Positions 40,796 through 50,251 of a stretch of DNA of 64,000 bases are shown here, in pieces. The notes beneath the pieces were generated by a model, which worked only from the letters and a program-made list of their open reading frames with translations, searched no databases and was not told the origin of the DNA. The DNA is from Hyalangium gracile (GTDB taxonomy: Bacteria; Myxococcota; Myxococcia; Myxococcales; Myxococcaceae). Made by a program: the position numbers and the translations under genes. The first letter of the stretch is position 1; each line of letters starts with the position of its first letter. The DNA is taken from contig NZ_JAHXBG010000021.1 in NCBI RefSeq assembly GCF_020103725.1, forward strand, positions 62,001 through 126,000, in the 5' to 3' direction.

Positions 40796-43667
40796 AGAAC
40801 GAGATTGACGCGCCCAGCCTCACCTCTCGGCCGTACTGCGGCACGGTGGTGCGCCCGAAGTCGGGGCTCACCGGGTTGGGGCGGCGCTCGTCGAGCATGT
40901 TGTACACGCCGCCGTAGTAGCGCAGCCGCCACGGCGTGAACTGGCCGGAGAGCATCAGGTTCACGTAGAGCGACTCCGGGACGCGCAGCCCGGTGGAGTC
41001 GAAGCGGGCGCCGGTGAAGACCAGCTCGGTGCCCGCCACCAGCCCCTTCCTCAGCACGGGCAGGCCGAAGCGCGCGGAGATGGCATGCTCCGCCGAGTTC
41101 ACCACGTGCGGCTCGAGGTCCCCGTCGAACCCCTCGCGGACCGCATCCTCGGGGCTGTCGAGGCGGGCCTGCACGTAGCCGGAGATGCTCACCAGCTGCC
41201 CCGTCCCGGGGGCGTAGCGCAGCTCCACCTCCGCGCCTCCCAGGACATGCGGCCCGGAGTTCGAGTACCGGAAGGGCAGCGCCTGCTCCGAAGCAGTGCG
41301 GGCGATGTCGGCGTAGGCGTTGAGGAACACGGCCGCGATCAGGCTCGTCTCTTCGCTCACGGTGTGCGTGTGCTCGAGCGCCGTGGCGAAGTGGCTCTCC
41401 GGAACCAATGACAGCGGCGCCAACCGCTCGAAGTCCTCGAAGTCGTAGCGGAGCTCGCGCTCGCTGGGTCCCCTGCCCGTGACGCCCGTGGTGAACTTGA
41501 GGCTGCCTCCCTCGTAGGGCTTGCTCACCATCGCCAGCACCGGAGACAGGGTGAAGACCAGCTCGAACGGATCGTTGGTGTCGGCGCTCGTCACCCGGAA
41601 GGGGCTGATCCGCGAGCCGAAGTGGAGCAGGAACCAGGGCCGCGGCGTCCACTCATAGCTGCCGTAGAAGGTGAGCTCCGTGCGCGTGCCGCTGTACAGC
41701 TCGGCCTCCGTGCCGTCGCCCAGGCTCAGCTGGCCATCCAGGTGCATCGCCCGCCGGAGCGACGCGCCCGCGATGAGCCGGCTGGTGCTCGAGCGGGCCC
41801 ACTCGAAGCGGGACTCGACGGAGAGCCCCAGCCCGTAGCCTGTCTCCTCTCGCGGCAGCACCGGGGCCTGCACGGGCTGGGAGCGCAGCGAGTAGTCCAT
41901 GTCATCGATCGCCACCCGCGAGAGCAGGAAGCTGCCGCCCGGGAAGGTGTGGTCGTACTGCAGCGAGGCGAAGCGCCGAAGATCCGTGGCCAGGACGGGC
42001 TGGCCTTCCGTCCAGACGAAGCTGCTGGGGACATGCTTGGCCCGGCGGATGATGCCCGAGGTGAGTGAGAAGCCCCCGTACCGACCAAGGACGAAGGCGC
42101 GCTCCACGGACTCCTCGTCGGAGAGCAGGCCCACCCCCGTGGGCGCGGGAAGTGGATCTCCTTCCCGATACTGGTTCCCCGCGAGCACGACCAGCTCCGT
42201 GGCTCCGCGCCGGCCCGAGGCCATGGCCTGCAGATCGGTTCCGCGCAGGGTGTCGGCGCCCATGCCGAAGCGCACGTGCACCCCCTCCTCCGCGCGGCGC
42301 GTCACCACGTTGATCATACCGAGGAAGGCGGTGCTGCCGAAGACCATGCCCTCGCCGCGCACCACCTCGATGCGCTCCACCTGGGACATGTCGATCCCCA
42401 GGTCCATCCCGAGCGGGCCGTAGCCACGCACCACGTCATTGAGCGGGTGCCCGTTGAGCAGCACGAGGATCCGGGCGTTGGCGTTCTCCGGCCAGCCGAA
42501 GCCGCGCATGCCCACCGAGTCGTAGAGCCGGTCGGTCCACACCTGCAGGCTGCGCACCGAGCGCAGCGCCTCGGCCACCGTGCGGTAGCCGAACATGCGC
42601 AGCTCCTCCGCGGTGATGATGGTGGTCGAGGCGGGCGCGTCCTCGAGATGGATGAGCCGCTGGGTGGCGCCGGCCACCTCCAGCCGCTTGGGGCGCAGGT
42701 GGGCATCCAGCGAGCGGAGCTGCCGATCCTCCAGGTCCACCTCGGCCCGGAAGGGCTCGAGCCCCTCGTGCTGCACCTCCACCACCCGCCGCCCCGCGTC
42801 CACGCTCTCGATGACGGCCGGGGTGAAGCCCACCTCCCGGCCATCCACCAGCACCACCGCGCCGTCGACGTTGGCTCGCACCACCAGGCTGCCGACGCGC
42901 CGGGGCGGCGGCGGCTCGGCGATGAGCGGAAGGTGCACGGGCCGGAGCTGATCGGCCACCACCTCCACGTCGAGCCGGGTGGGCAGGAAGCCAGGGGCCA
43001 CCACGCGCAGCGGCACCCGTCCCGGCCGCAGCCCCATCACCTCGCCCGGTCCGGTGCGCAGCACCTCATCGGTGTCCTCGCGCCGCACCTCGGCGCCCTC
43101 TGGCACGTCGCGGATCTCCAGCCCGCCGACGATCAGCTCCAGCTCTCCCGTGGCTACCACCTCGCGCCCGCGCGCCACGTCCACCTCCACCTCGCGCGAG
43201 CGGTAGCCCTCCAGGTCCAGCAGGATGCGATGGCGGCCGGGCTTGAGGGCCAGCGTCTTGGGTGTGACTCCCAGCGCACCGAGATCCCGTCGTCCGATGA
43301 AGATGGTGGCCCCGGGGGGCGTGGACTCCACGCGGACCAGCGCCAGCTTGGGCCGGAGGAAGGCCAGGGCCTGCTCCACGTCCGCGCGCTCGTCCGGCTC
43401 GAGCGGCTGCCGGGCCACCTCGGAGTAGGCGCGGAAGGCCTCGTCGTAGAGCTGCAGCCGCCCCAGCGTGGAGGCGATGTTCAGCTGCACGTTCCGGTTC
43501 GGCACCAGCCGGTTGGAGGCGTAGAACTCGGCGAGTGCGTCGTCGAAGCGCCCCTGTCGCTGGAAGGCCAGACCGCGGCGGAAGTGGAACTCCGCCTCGT
43601 CGGCCACGTCCGCCGCCCCCGCTGCCCCCGCCACCAGCGCGAGGAGCAGGATCAGCAAGCGCCTCAT
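40794..43667 (-). CDS. TPR-PEGA-TonB-dependent receptor fusion
   Basis: A 957-residue exported protein with an unusual layout. A signal peptide (1-18) is followed by TPR-like helices (about 25-105, FHFRRGLAFQRQGRFDDALAEFY type), then three PEGA-type beta units (about 108-170, 172-248, 255-320), then a TonB plug (about 345-460, with SVGMRGFGWPENANARILVLLNGHPLND and EVVRGEGMVFGSTAFLGMINVVTRR). The C-terminal half is an outer membrane barrel ending in F (RLGASISF). PEGA and TPR modules would sit in the periplasm, so the receptor may bind peptidoglycan or partner proteins as well as transport. Its ATG overlaps the stop of the upstream PEGA-tailed kinase gene by 4 bases. Confidence 0.9.
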   Translation of the reverse strand: MRRLLILLLALVAGAAGAADVADEAEFHFRRGLAFQRQGRFDDALAEFYASNRLVPNRNVQLNIASTLGRLQLYDEAFRAYSEVARQPLEPDERADVEQALAFLRPKLALVRVESTPPGATIFIGRRDLGALGVTPKTLALKPGRHRILLDLEGYRSREVEVDVARGREVVATGELELIVGGLEIRDVPEGAEVRREDTDEVLRTGPGEVMGLRPGRVPLRVVAPGFLPTRLDVEVVADQLRPVHLPLIAEPPPPRRVGSLVVRANVDGAVVLVDGREVGFTPAVIESVDAGRRVVEVQHEGLEPFRAEVDLEDRQLRSLDAHLRPKRLEVAGATQRLIHLEDAPASTTIITAEELRMFGYRTVAEALRSVRSLQVWTDRLYDSVGMRGFGWPENANARILVLLNGHPLNDVVRGYGPLGMDLGIDMSQVERIEVVRGEGMVFGSTAFLGMINVVTRRAEEGVHVRFGMGADTLRGTDLQAMASGRRGATELVVLAGNQYREGDPLPAPTGVGLLSDEESVERAFVLGRYGGFSLTSGIIRRAKHVPSSFVWTEGQPVLATDLRRFASLQYDHTFPGGSFLLSRVAIDDMDYSLRSQPVQAPVLPREETGYGLGLSVESRFEWARSSTSRLIAGASLRRAMHLDGQLSLGDGTEAELYSGTRTELTFYGSYEWTPRPWFLLHFGSRISPFRVTSADTNDPFELVFTLSPVLAMVSKPYEGGSLKFTTGVTGRGPSERELRYDFEDFERLAPLSLVPESHFATALEHTHTVSEETSLIAAVFLNAYADIARTASEQALPFRYSNSGPHVLGGAEVELRYAPGTGQLVSISGYVQARLDSPEDAVREGFDGDLEPHVVNSAEHAISARFGLPVLRKGLVAGTELVFTGARFDSTGLRVPESLYVNLMLSGQFTPWRLRYYGGVYNMLDERRPNPVSPDFGRTTVPQYGREVRLGASISF

Positions 43668-45379
43668 CGCTGCGCCTTCGTCTTGAACGGCGAGTCCTCC
43701 CTGGCGCTCTGACGAACCAGCCCGACCTCCTGGACCGCTCCGTCTCGCGGGGTGAGCTCCACGTCCTTGGACACGTAGCCCTTGAGGCTGAGCACGAGCC
43801 GGACCGGCACCTCCTCGTCACCGGAGAAGCTCAGCGGCGTCTCCCCGAGGCGCTGCCCATCCCGGAGCACCGTGGCTCCCTGGGGCTTGCTGTTCAGGGT
43901 GACGGTCGCCTTCTTGCGCGCCAGCTCCAGGGCGAGCTCGGCGTCTGCAAGCATCTCCTGGGTGCGCTGCACCGGCACCCGTCCCGGAGCCTGGATCGTC
44001 AGGTCGAGGCGCTTGCCGTGCTCGAAGGAGTGCACGAACGGCGTCTTGCCGGCGGGTGAGCCACCGATGAGGACCTCCGCCTCCGCGGGGTCCGTCGTGA
44101 TGCGCAGCGTGTGCAGGACCGGAGCGGGTGCGCTCTCGGTCGCGGGCCCGGGAGCAGGCACGTTGGTAGCGGCCGTGGGCGAGGCCGGGCGTCGCGTGAC
44201 GTATGCGCCGCCAGCGAGCAGCAGCCCCCATGCCACGCCGACCGCGAGCTTCCTCCCCAGTGTGCGGCGGGGAGGAGCAGGAGGCAGAGGCGAAGGCGTG
44301 GCGGGTGCTGGCTCGGCGGGGGGCGCGGACTGGGCGCGCTCGGGCGTCAAGAAGGTGCGGGTGAGCCCGGAAGGCTGCTGGCTCCCGCCCGAGGGCGTGC
44401 GGATGAGCGTCCCCTCGAGCCCGGACACCGGAGTGGTCTCCGAGCGCGCTCGGGAGCGCTCCTTGTAGTCGGGATAGACGCCGCGCAGGAAGGACGTCAG
44501 GTGGGTCTGCGACGAGGGCTGCTGGCTGCGCAGGAGCCACTCCTCGAGCGCCAGCGCGAGCTGACCCGCGGTGGCGTACCGCTCCTCCGGGCGCCGGGCG
44601 AGCGCGCGCATCACCACCGGGTCCAGATCCTCCGGGAAGGAGGGGCGCAGCGTGGACGGCGGCGCGATGACAGCCTCACGGGCGGCCTTCAGCGTTCCGG
44701 GATCCGAGTCGCGCTGGAGGACGCGGTGGCCGGTGAGCAGCTCGTGGAGGACCAGGCCGAGCGAGAAGATGTCGCTCCGGGCATCCAGCGGCTCGCCCTC
44801 GGCCTGCTCCGGCGACATATAGGCGAACTTCCCCTTGATCTGGCCGGTGGCGGTGGCGGAGGCACGCCCCGCCGCCTTGGCGATGCCGAAGTCGATCAGC
44901 TTCACCGCGCCGTCGAAGCTCACCAGCACGTTGGAGGGGGAGACGTCTCGGTGCACCAGGCCCAGCGGCCGGCCGCTGTCATCGGTGAGCTCGTGCGCGT
45001 AGTGCAGCGCGGACGCTGCGTCCGCCACCACCCGGCAGGCCAGCGCGGGGGGCAGCACCTGGCCACGCTCGGTGAGGTGCTGCTGGAGCGAGCGGAGGTC
45101 CACTCCCGGCACATACTCCATGGCCAGGTAGTGGGTGCCCGCGTGCTCTCCCAGCTCGAAGATCTGGCAGATGTGGGGGTGGTTGAGCTGGGCGGCGATC
45201 CGCGCCTCGTCGAGGAACATCGCCATGAAGCCCTGGTCCCGCGACAGGTGGGACAGGAGCATCTTCACCACGACCAGCTTCTGGAAACCCTCCGCCCGGT
45301 TGCGAGCGAGGTACAGCTGTCCCATCCCTCCCGTCGCGAGAGGCTGGAGCAGCTCGTAGTTGCCGAAGGGTTCACCCAT
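43664..45379 (-). CDS. Transmembrane Ser/Thr protein kinase with PEGA domains
   Basis: A 571-residue Hanks-type kinase: glycine loop LATGGMGQLYLA (14-25), Lys39, HRDVSPSN (143-150, Asp145), DFG (163-165), SPEQAEGEPLDARSD. A linker (about 285-375) leads to one transmembrane helix (about 380-397). The extracytoplasmic part has two PEGA units (about 418-475 and 485-555). The kinase should sense through PEGA outside the inner membrane and phosphorylate cytosolic targets. It overlaps the downstream TPR-PEGA-TonB receptor gene (ATGA), a coupling that links the kinase to that receptor. The start ATG 45379 fits the family; the upstream region carries a repeated palindrome at 45487-45517. Confidence 0.94.
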   Translation of the reverse strand: MGEPFGNYELLQPLATGGMGQLYLARNRAEGFQKLVVVKMLLSHLSRDQGFMAMFLDEARIAAQLNHPHICQIFELGEHAGTHYLAMEYVPGVDLRSLQQHLTERGQVLPPALACRVVADAASALHYAHELTDDSGRPLGLVHRDVSPSNVLVSFDGAVKLIDFGIAKAAGRASATATGQIKGKFAYMSPEQAEGEPLDARSDIFSLGLVLHELLTGHRVLQRDSDPGTLKAAREAVIAPPSTLRPSFPEDLDPVVMRALARRPEERYATAGQLALALEEWLLRSQQPSSQTHLTSFLRGVYPDYKERSRARSETTPVSGLEGTLIRTPSGGSQQPSGLTRTFLTPERAQSAPPAEPAPATPSPLPPAPPRRTLGRKLAVGVAWGLLLAGGAYVTRRPASPTAATNVPAPGPATESAPAPVLHTLRITTDPAEAEVLIGGSPAGKTPFVHSFEHGKRLDLTIQAPGRVPVQRTQEMLADAELALELARKKATVTLNSKPQGATVLRDGQRLGETPLSFSGDEEVPVRLVLSLKGYVSKDVELTPRDGAVQEVGLVRQSAREDSPFKTKAQR

Positions 45380-45486
45380 GGAGCGGGGGATTCTAAGTCA
45401 TTCCGGAGAAGTTCTTACACCCTGGAGGGAGGCCAGGTGCCAGGGGAGCGGCCTGACCAGGGGGGCGCCCTTTGAGCGAACCGGTT

Positions 45487-45521
45487 CCCAACTGGTATGA
45501 CAGGCAGACCAGTTGGGCCAG
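45487..45521. repeat. Dispersed palindromic element, copy 1
   Basis: CCCAACTGGT (45487-45496) and ACCAGTTGGG (45508-45517) form a perfect 10-bp inverted repeat with an 11-base spacer ATGACAGGCAG. A second copy at 63070-63101 matches 27 of 32 bases, including the spacer core GACA-GCAG and the tail GGCCAG. Both copies are in gaps between genes; this one lies between the acyl-CoA dehydrogenase-like stop and the kinase start. Function unknown: a REP-like mobile palindrome, a regulatory RNA stem or a terminator. Confidence 0.7.
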
Positions 45522-45576
45522 GATTCGCCCGGCAGGGGGCGCACCTGACGCAGAAGTCGCTCCAGCCAGCTGCGGC

Positions 45577-46503
45577 TCACCCACCCGCGAGCCGCTGGCG
45601 GGCCACCTCGCGGCGCTTCGCCCGGGCCTTGCCCGCCACGCCCAGCAGGTACCTGTCCCGCTCCCACCGCTCACGCGTCTCCGCATCCACCTTCGGCCAC
45701 CACTCCTCGAGCCCGCTCACCAGCCGCTGGCAGAGCTCCAGCGCGCCTCCCAGCGCCACGTGCACCGCGGGCGAGGACGGCTCCGCCTGTGCCAGCCCGC
45801 GCATCGTCACCGCCAGCGCGAGCGCCTCGTCCTGGACGCGCTCCGGCCAGCCCGAGCGCCGCCCCACCTGGAGCAACCATCCCAGGAGCGCCGCGTGGAC
45901 ATGGCAGTCCTCCGTCGTCCGGAAGGGCTTGAGGTAGCGCGTGTACCCATCCCCGGGCAGCACCTCCTCGGGAGACACCGCCACGTCGCGCAGCTCCAGC
46001 TCGGCGTGGGGCACCTCGGGCACGAACGGCGTGGGCGGCAGCTCGTTGAGGTGCACCCCCTCCCGCCGGGAGTCGATCATCACCACCCGGAGCCGGTTCC
46101 GGCCCTGCTCGTCCTGCCCCTCACTCGCCACCACAAACAGGGTCTCGGCGGCCGTGCCCAGCGTGACGAAGTTCTTGGCACCCGACAGCCGCAGCGGTCC
46201 CCCTTCCCCACCCGACAGGCGCGTCTGGATGGCGCTGGGGTGTGCCCCGCCCGCCTCCGTCGCGCACAGCGCGCCCCGATGATCCGGGCGCATCCGCGGG
46301 AAGAGGCACCGGAGCGCCGCGTGGTACCCCGAGGCGAAGGCGAACCCCATCCTGTCGGCCATGAAGCCGCCCGCCAGCGCCAAGTCCACCGGCGTCGTGA
46401 ACCGCGAGGCCAGCCCGAGGTGCTGGCGCCACCAGTCCCCCACCGACTGGAGCGAGCCCGGCTGGGGAGGAGTCGTGAGGAGGAAGCGCAGGATTTCGTC
46501 CAC
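45577..46503 (-). CDS. Acyl-CoA dehydrogenase-like protein (short)
   Basis: A 308-residue protein resembling the acyl-CoA dehydrogenase fold but shorter than usual (about 380). The middle beta-domain is recognisable: GALCATEAGGAHPSAIQTRL, RLSGAKNFVTLGTAAETLFVVA (FAD/acyl-CoA contact region) and VPHAELELRDVAVSPEEVLPGDGY. The C-terminal helical bundle is present but divergent, and I see no clear catalytic Glu or the FAD-binding Arg/Gln motifs of the last helices. It may therefore be a non-canonical or inactive relative. The start is GTG 46503 with a weak ribosome binding site. It is divergent from the TolC-efflux operon. Confidence 0.75.
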   Translation of the reverse strand: MDEILRFLLTTPPQPGSLQSVGDWWRQHLGLASRFTTPVDLALAGGFMADRMGFAFASGYHAALRCLFPRMRPDHRGALCATEAGGAHPSAIQTRLSGGEGGPLRLSGAKNFVTLGTAAETLFVVASEGQDEQGRNRLRVVMIDSRREGVHLNELPPTPFVPEVPHAELELRDVAVSPEEVLPGDGYTRYLKPFRTTEDCHVHAALLGWLLQVGRRSGWPERVQDEALALAVTMRGLAQAEPSSPAVHVALGGALELCQRLVSGLEEWWPKVDAETRERWERDRYLLGVAGKARAKRREVARQRLAGG

Positions 46504-46635
46504 CAGGGCACTCTAAGCCATCAGCCCACCTTCTTCTCCAGAGGAGCCCACCCGTGACTCTGCTGAAATGATGACGGAATTTAACTTCCGGTCCCCCCAG
46601 GTGTTCTGCTCCTGGAACTGCACGCTCATCCGACG

Positions 46636-47951
46636 ATGCTCACCTCCTCCTGGAACCGGTCGCGCGCCCCCCTCTCCGCCCTGCTCATGGGCCTGCTGGC
46701 CCTGACGCTCACTCCCAGTGACGGCGCGGCCCAGCAGGAAGCGCCCTGGGTGAGCATGACGCTCGAGGAGGCCCTCTCCCGCGCCATCAAGGTCAGCCCC
46801 CAGATCGTCCAGGCCCAGGGCACCGTCCGCACCACCACCGCCGCCGAGAAGACCGCCTTCGGCGCCTACCTGCCGGACCTGTCCTTCAACGCCAACAGCT
46901 CCCTGTCCAGCAGCCAGCGCCTCATCCCCGAGACCGGCGCCACCGTCACCGGCTCCAGTGACTCCTACAGCGCGGGCCTCTCCACCTCCTGGGACGTGTT
47001 CACCGGCTTCCGCCGGCGCTCCGAGCGGCAGCGGGCCCAGGCGGACTCCCAGTCCGCGCAGGCCACGCTCGCCGGGCAGCGCTTCGTCGTGGAGCTCTCC
47101 GTCGAGCGCGCCTTCTTCGATGCCCTGCGCGCCGAGGAGCTCATCACCGTGGCGAAGTCCCGCATCGAGCGGGCGCAGGAGGGCGTGGGATTCGCCGAGC
47201 GCCGCCTCGCGGTGGGCTCGGCCACCCGCTCGGACCTGCTCCGCGCCCAGCTCGAGCTCAACACCGCGCGCGAGGCCCTGCTCCAGCAGGAGAACCAGCG
47301 CCTCACCGCCGCCCTGAGCCTGGGCCGGCTCGTCGGCGTGGACGGGCCCGTGGACCCGGCCCCCTCCGGCCCTATCGATCCCGCGCCCCTCAAGGCCTCG
47401 CGTGAGGAGGTGGTGGCCACGCTCGTCGCCCAGGCGCCGTCCGTCCGGGCCGCCGAGGCCGCCGTGACCGCCGCCGAGGCCAGCATCGGCACGGCGCGCT
47501 CCCAGTACTACCCCTCCGTCCGCCTGTCCGCCGGCTACGACTGGTTCTACCAGGACCGCGGGCGGACGAGCTGGTCCGTCCGGCTGGGCCTCTCCTACCC
47601 CATCTTCGATGGCTTCGCGCGCGACGAGAGCATGGTGCGAGCGCGGACCCAGGCCGAGGTCGCCCAGGCCCAGCTCAGCGACACCCGGCGCTCCGTGCGC
47701 GCCGAGGCCGAGCGGGTGCTCAGCCAGCTCCAGCTCGTCGAGGAGCGGCTGACCCTCAATCGCCAGGCCGTGGAGGTGGCCCAGGAGGACCTGCGCGTCC
47801 AGCAGGAGCGCTACCGCCTGGGCGCCACCACCATTCTGGAGCTGCTCACCTCGCAGACGGCCCTGGTGGAGGCGCAGAACAACCTCGTGGGCCTGCGCTT
47901 CGACTACGTGCTGGCCCGCGCGGAGCTCCAGTCCATCGTCGGGAGGGAGCT

Positions 47952-47955
<4 letters not shown>
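46636..47955 (+). CDS. TolC family outer membrane efflux protein
   Basis: A 439-residue outer membrane channel protein. After a signal peptide ending DGAAQQ, the mature part shows the two-fold TolC repeat: [19 protein letters not shown] early and [41 protein letters not shown] later. Long coiled-coil helices are visible ([37 protein letters not shown]), and the end is [27 protein letters not shown]. As first gene of a four-gene efflux operon it should provide the outer membrane exit duct for the ABC transporter below. Its stop overlaps the GTG start of the ATPase gene. Confidence 0.94.
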
Positions 47956-48689
<734 letters not shown>

Positions 48690-48735
48690 ACCGGTCGGAC
48701 CCGCGAGGCGAGCAGGCGCGGACGGAGAGGCGCTC

Positions 48736-50244
48736 GTGAACTGGAAAAAGCTCATCCTCATCGTTGGAGTGCTCGCCCTCATCGGCGCGGGGGTCTACTT
48801 CGCGCGCGGTCGCTCGCAGCCCAAGACGCCCACCAGCCAGCTGCCCACCGCTGCGGCCAGGCGCATGGACCTGGCCATCGTGGCGGAGGCCTCCGGCCTG
48901 CTGGAGCCCATCCGCGTGGTGGAGGTGAAGTCCAAGGCCTCCGGCGAGGTGCAGAACGTGCTCGTCGAGACGGGCGCCCGCGTCGAGCAGGGCACCCTGC
49001 TGGCGGAGATCGATCCGCGAGACGTCCAGAACGCCCTGTCCCAGGCCGAGGCGGACCTCGAGTCCGCCCGGGTGCGCCTGCAGACCGTCGAGGCCCAGCG
49101 CAAGCGCATGGAGGAGCTGCGGGCCTCCGGGGTCGTCACCCAGCAGGAGCTGGAGACCTCGGTCGACGCGGCCGCCACGGCCCGCGCGGCGCTGGTGCGC
49201 GCCGACACCAACCTGCAGCTGGCCCGCATCCGGCGGCAGGACGTGACGATCCGCGCCCCGGTCGCCGGCACCATCCTGGAGCGCACCATCGAGCCCGGGC
49301 TGATCATCGCCTCGGCCACCTCCAACGTGTCCGGAGGCACCACGCTGTTCAAGATGGCGGACCTGTCCGAAATGCAGGCTCGCGCGAAGGTCGACGAGAC
49401 GGACATCGGGAAGATCCAGCCGGGCATGGAGGCCCGGGTGTCGCTGGAGGCCTATCCCAACCGCACCTTCACCGGTGAGGTGGTGAAGATCGAGCCGCAG
49501 GCCGTGGTGGAGCAGAACGTGACGCTCTTCCCGGTGCTCATCCGCTTGAAGAACACCGAAGGGCTGCTCCGGCCGGGAATGAACGCGGAGGTGTCCATCG
49601 AGGTCGCCAGCCGCAATGGCGTCGTGGCCATCCCCAACACGGCGGTAGTGGCGATGCGCGAGGCCGCCTCCGCCGCCACCGCGCTGGGCCTGGACGAGGC
49701 GGCGGTGCGCGCGCAGCTCCGGCCCGCGGGAGCCCCCTCCAACGCGGGCCTCCCCGGAGGAGGCGACCCGTCCGCCGCGGGCGGCTCCGGTCCTCCTGGC
49801 GCCCCGGCGGCGGAGCCCTCTCCGGAGTGCGCCGCGCTGTTCGAGCGCCTCCGCTCGGACGCCGGTGTCCCGGCCCTGTCCGACGCCGATCGCGAGCAGC
49901 TGCGCGCGTGCCGGCCCCAGGGACTGGCGGAGGGTGGTGGCGGTGGCTTCCGCTCCCGGGGTGGAGGCCAGGGCCGGGGAGGAGGCAACGCGGACCGGCG
50001 CCCGGGCGTCATCTTCGTGCAGCAGGACGGCGGGCCTCAGCCCCGACGCGTCATGCTCGGCCTGAGCGACTGGGACAACACGGAGGTCATCAGCGGGCTG
50101 CAGGAGGGCGAGCAGGTGTACCTGGTCTCCGTGGCCCAGCTCCAGCAGCAGCAGCAGCAGAGCCTGGATCGCATCCGGCAGCGGACGGGCGGCGTCATCC
50201 CCGGCGCCGGAGGCGGTGGTCCGCGCGGCGGCGGCGGACGGTGA
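48736..50244 (+). CDS. Periplasmic adaptor (membrane fusion protein) with Gly/Pro-rich insertion
   Basis: A 502-residue MacA-type adaptor: N-terminal anchor helix (6-23), biotinyl-lipoyl halves (GEVQNVLVETGARVEQGTLLAEIDPRD and VTIRAPVAGTILERTIEPG) flanking a hairpin of two helices, and a beta-barrel region (ARVSLEAYPNRTFTGEVVKIEPQAV). The usual C-terminal membrane-proximal domain is split by an insertion of about 115 residues (roughly 308-426). This insertion is Gly/Pro/Ser-rich with two Cys and a small helical segment (SPECAALFERLRSDAGVPALSDADREQLRACR). It bridges the permease and TolC in the periplasm. The start is GTG 48736. Confidence 0.92.
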   Translation: MNWKKLILIVGVLALIGAGVYFARGRSQPKTPTSQLPTAAARRMDLAIVAEASGLLEPIRVVEVKSKASGEVQNVLVETGARVEQGTLLAEIDPRDVQNALSQAEADLESARVRLQTVEAQRKRMEELRASGVVTQQELETSVDAAATARAALVRADTNLQLARIRRQDVTIRAPVAGTILERTIEPGLIIASATSNVSGGTTLFKMADLSEMQARAKVDETDIGKIQPGMEARVSLEAYPNRTFTGEVVKIEPQAVVEQNVTLFPVLIRLKNTEGLLRPGMNAEVSIEVASRNGVVAIPNTAVVAMREAASAATALGLDEAAVRAQLRPAGAPSNAGLPGGGDPSAAGGSGPPGAPAAEPSPECAALFERLRSDAGVPALSDADREQLRACRPQGLAEGGGGGFRSRGGGQGRGGGNADRRPGVIFVQQDGGPQPRRVMLGLSDWDNTEVISGLQEGEQVYLVSVAQLQQQQQQSLDRIRQRTGGVIPGAGGGGPRGGGGR

Positions 50245-50251
50245 CGCGGCC

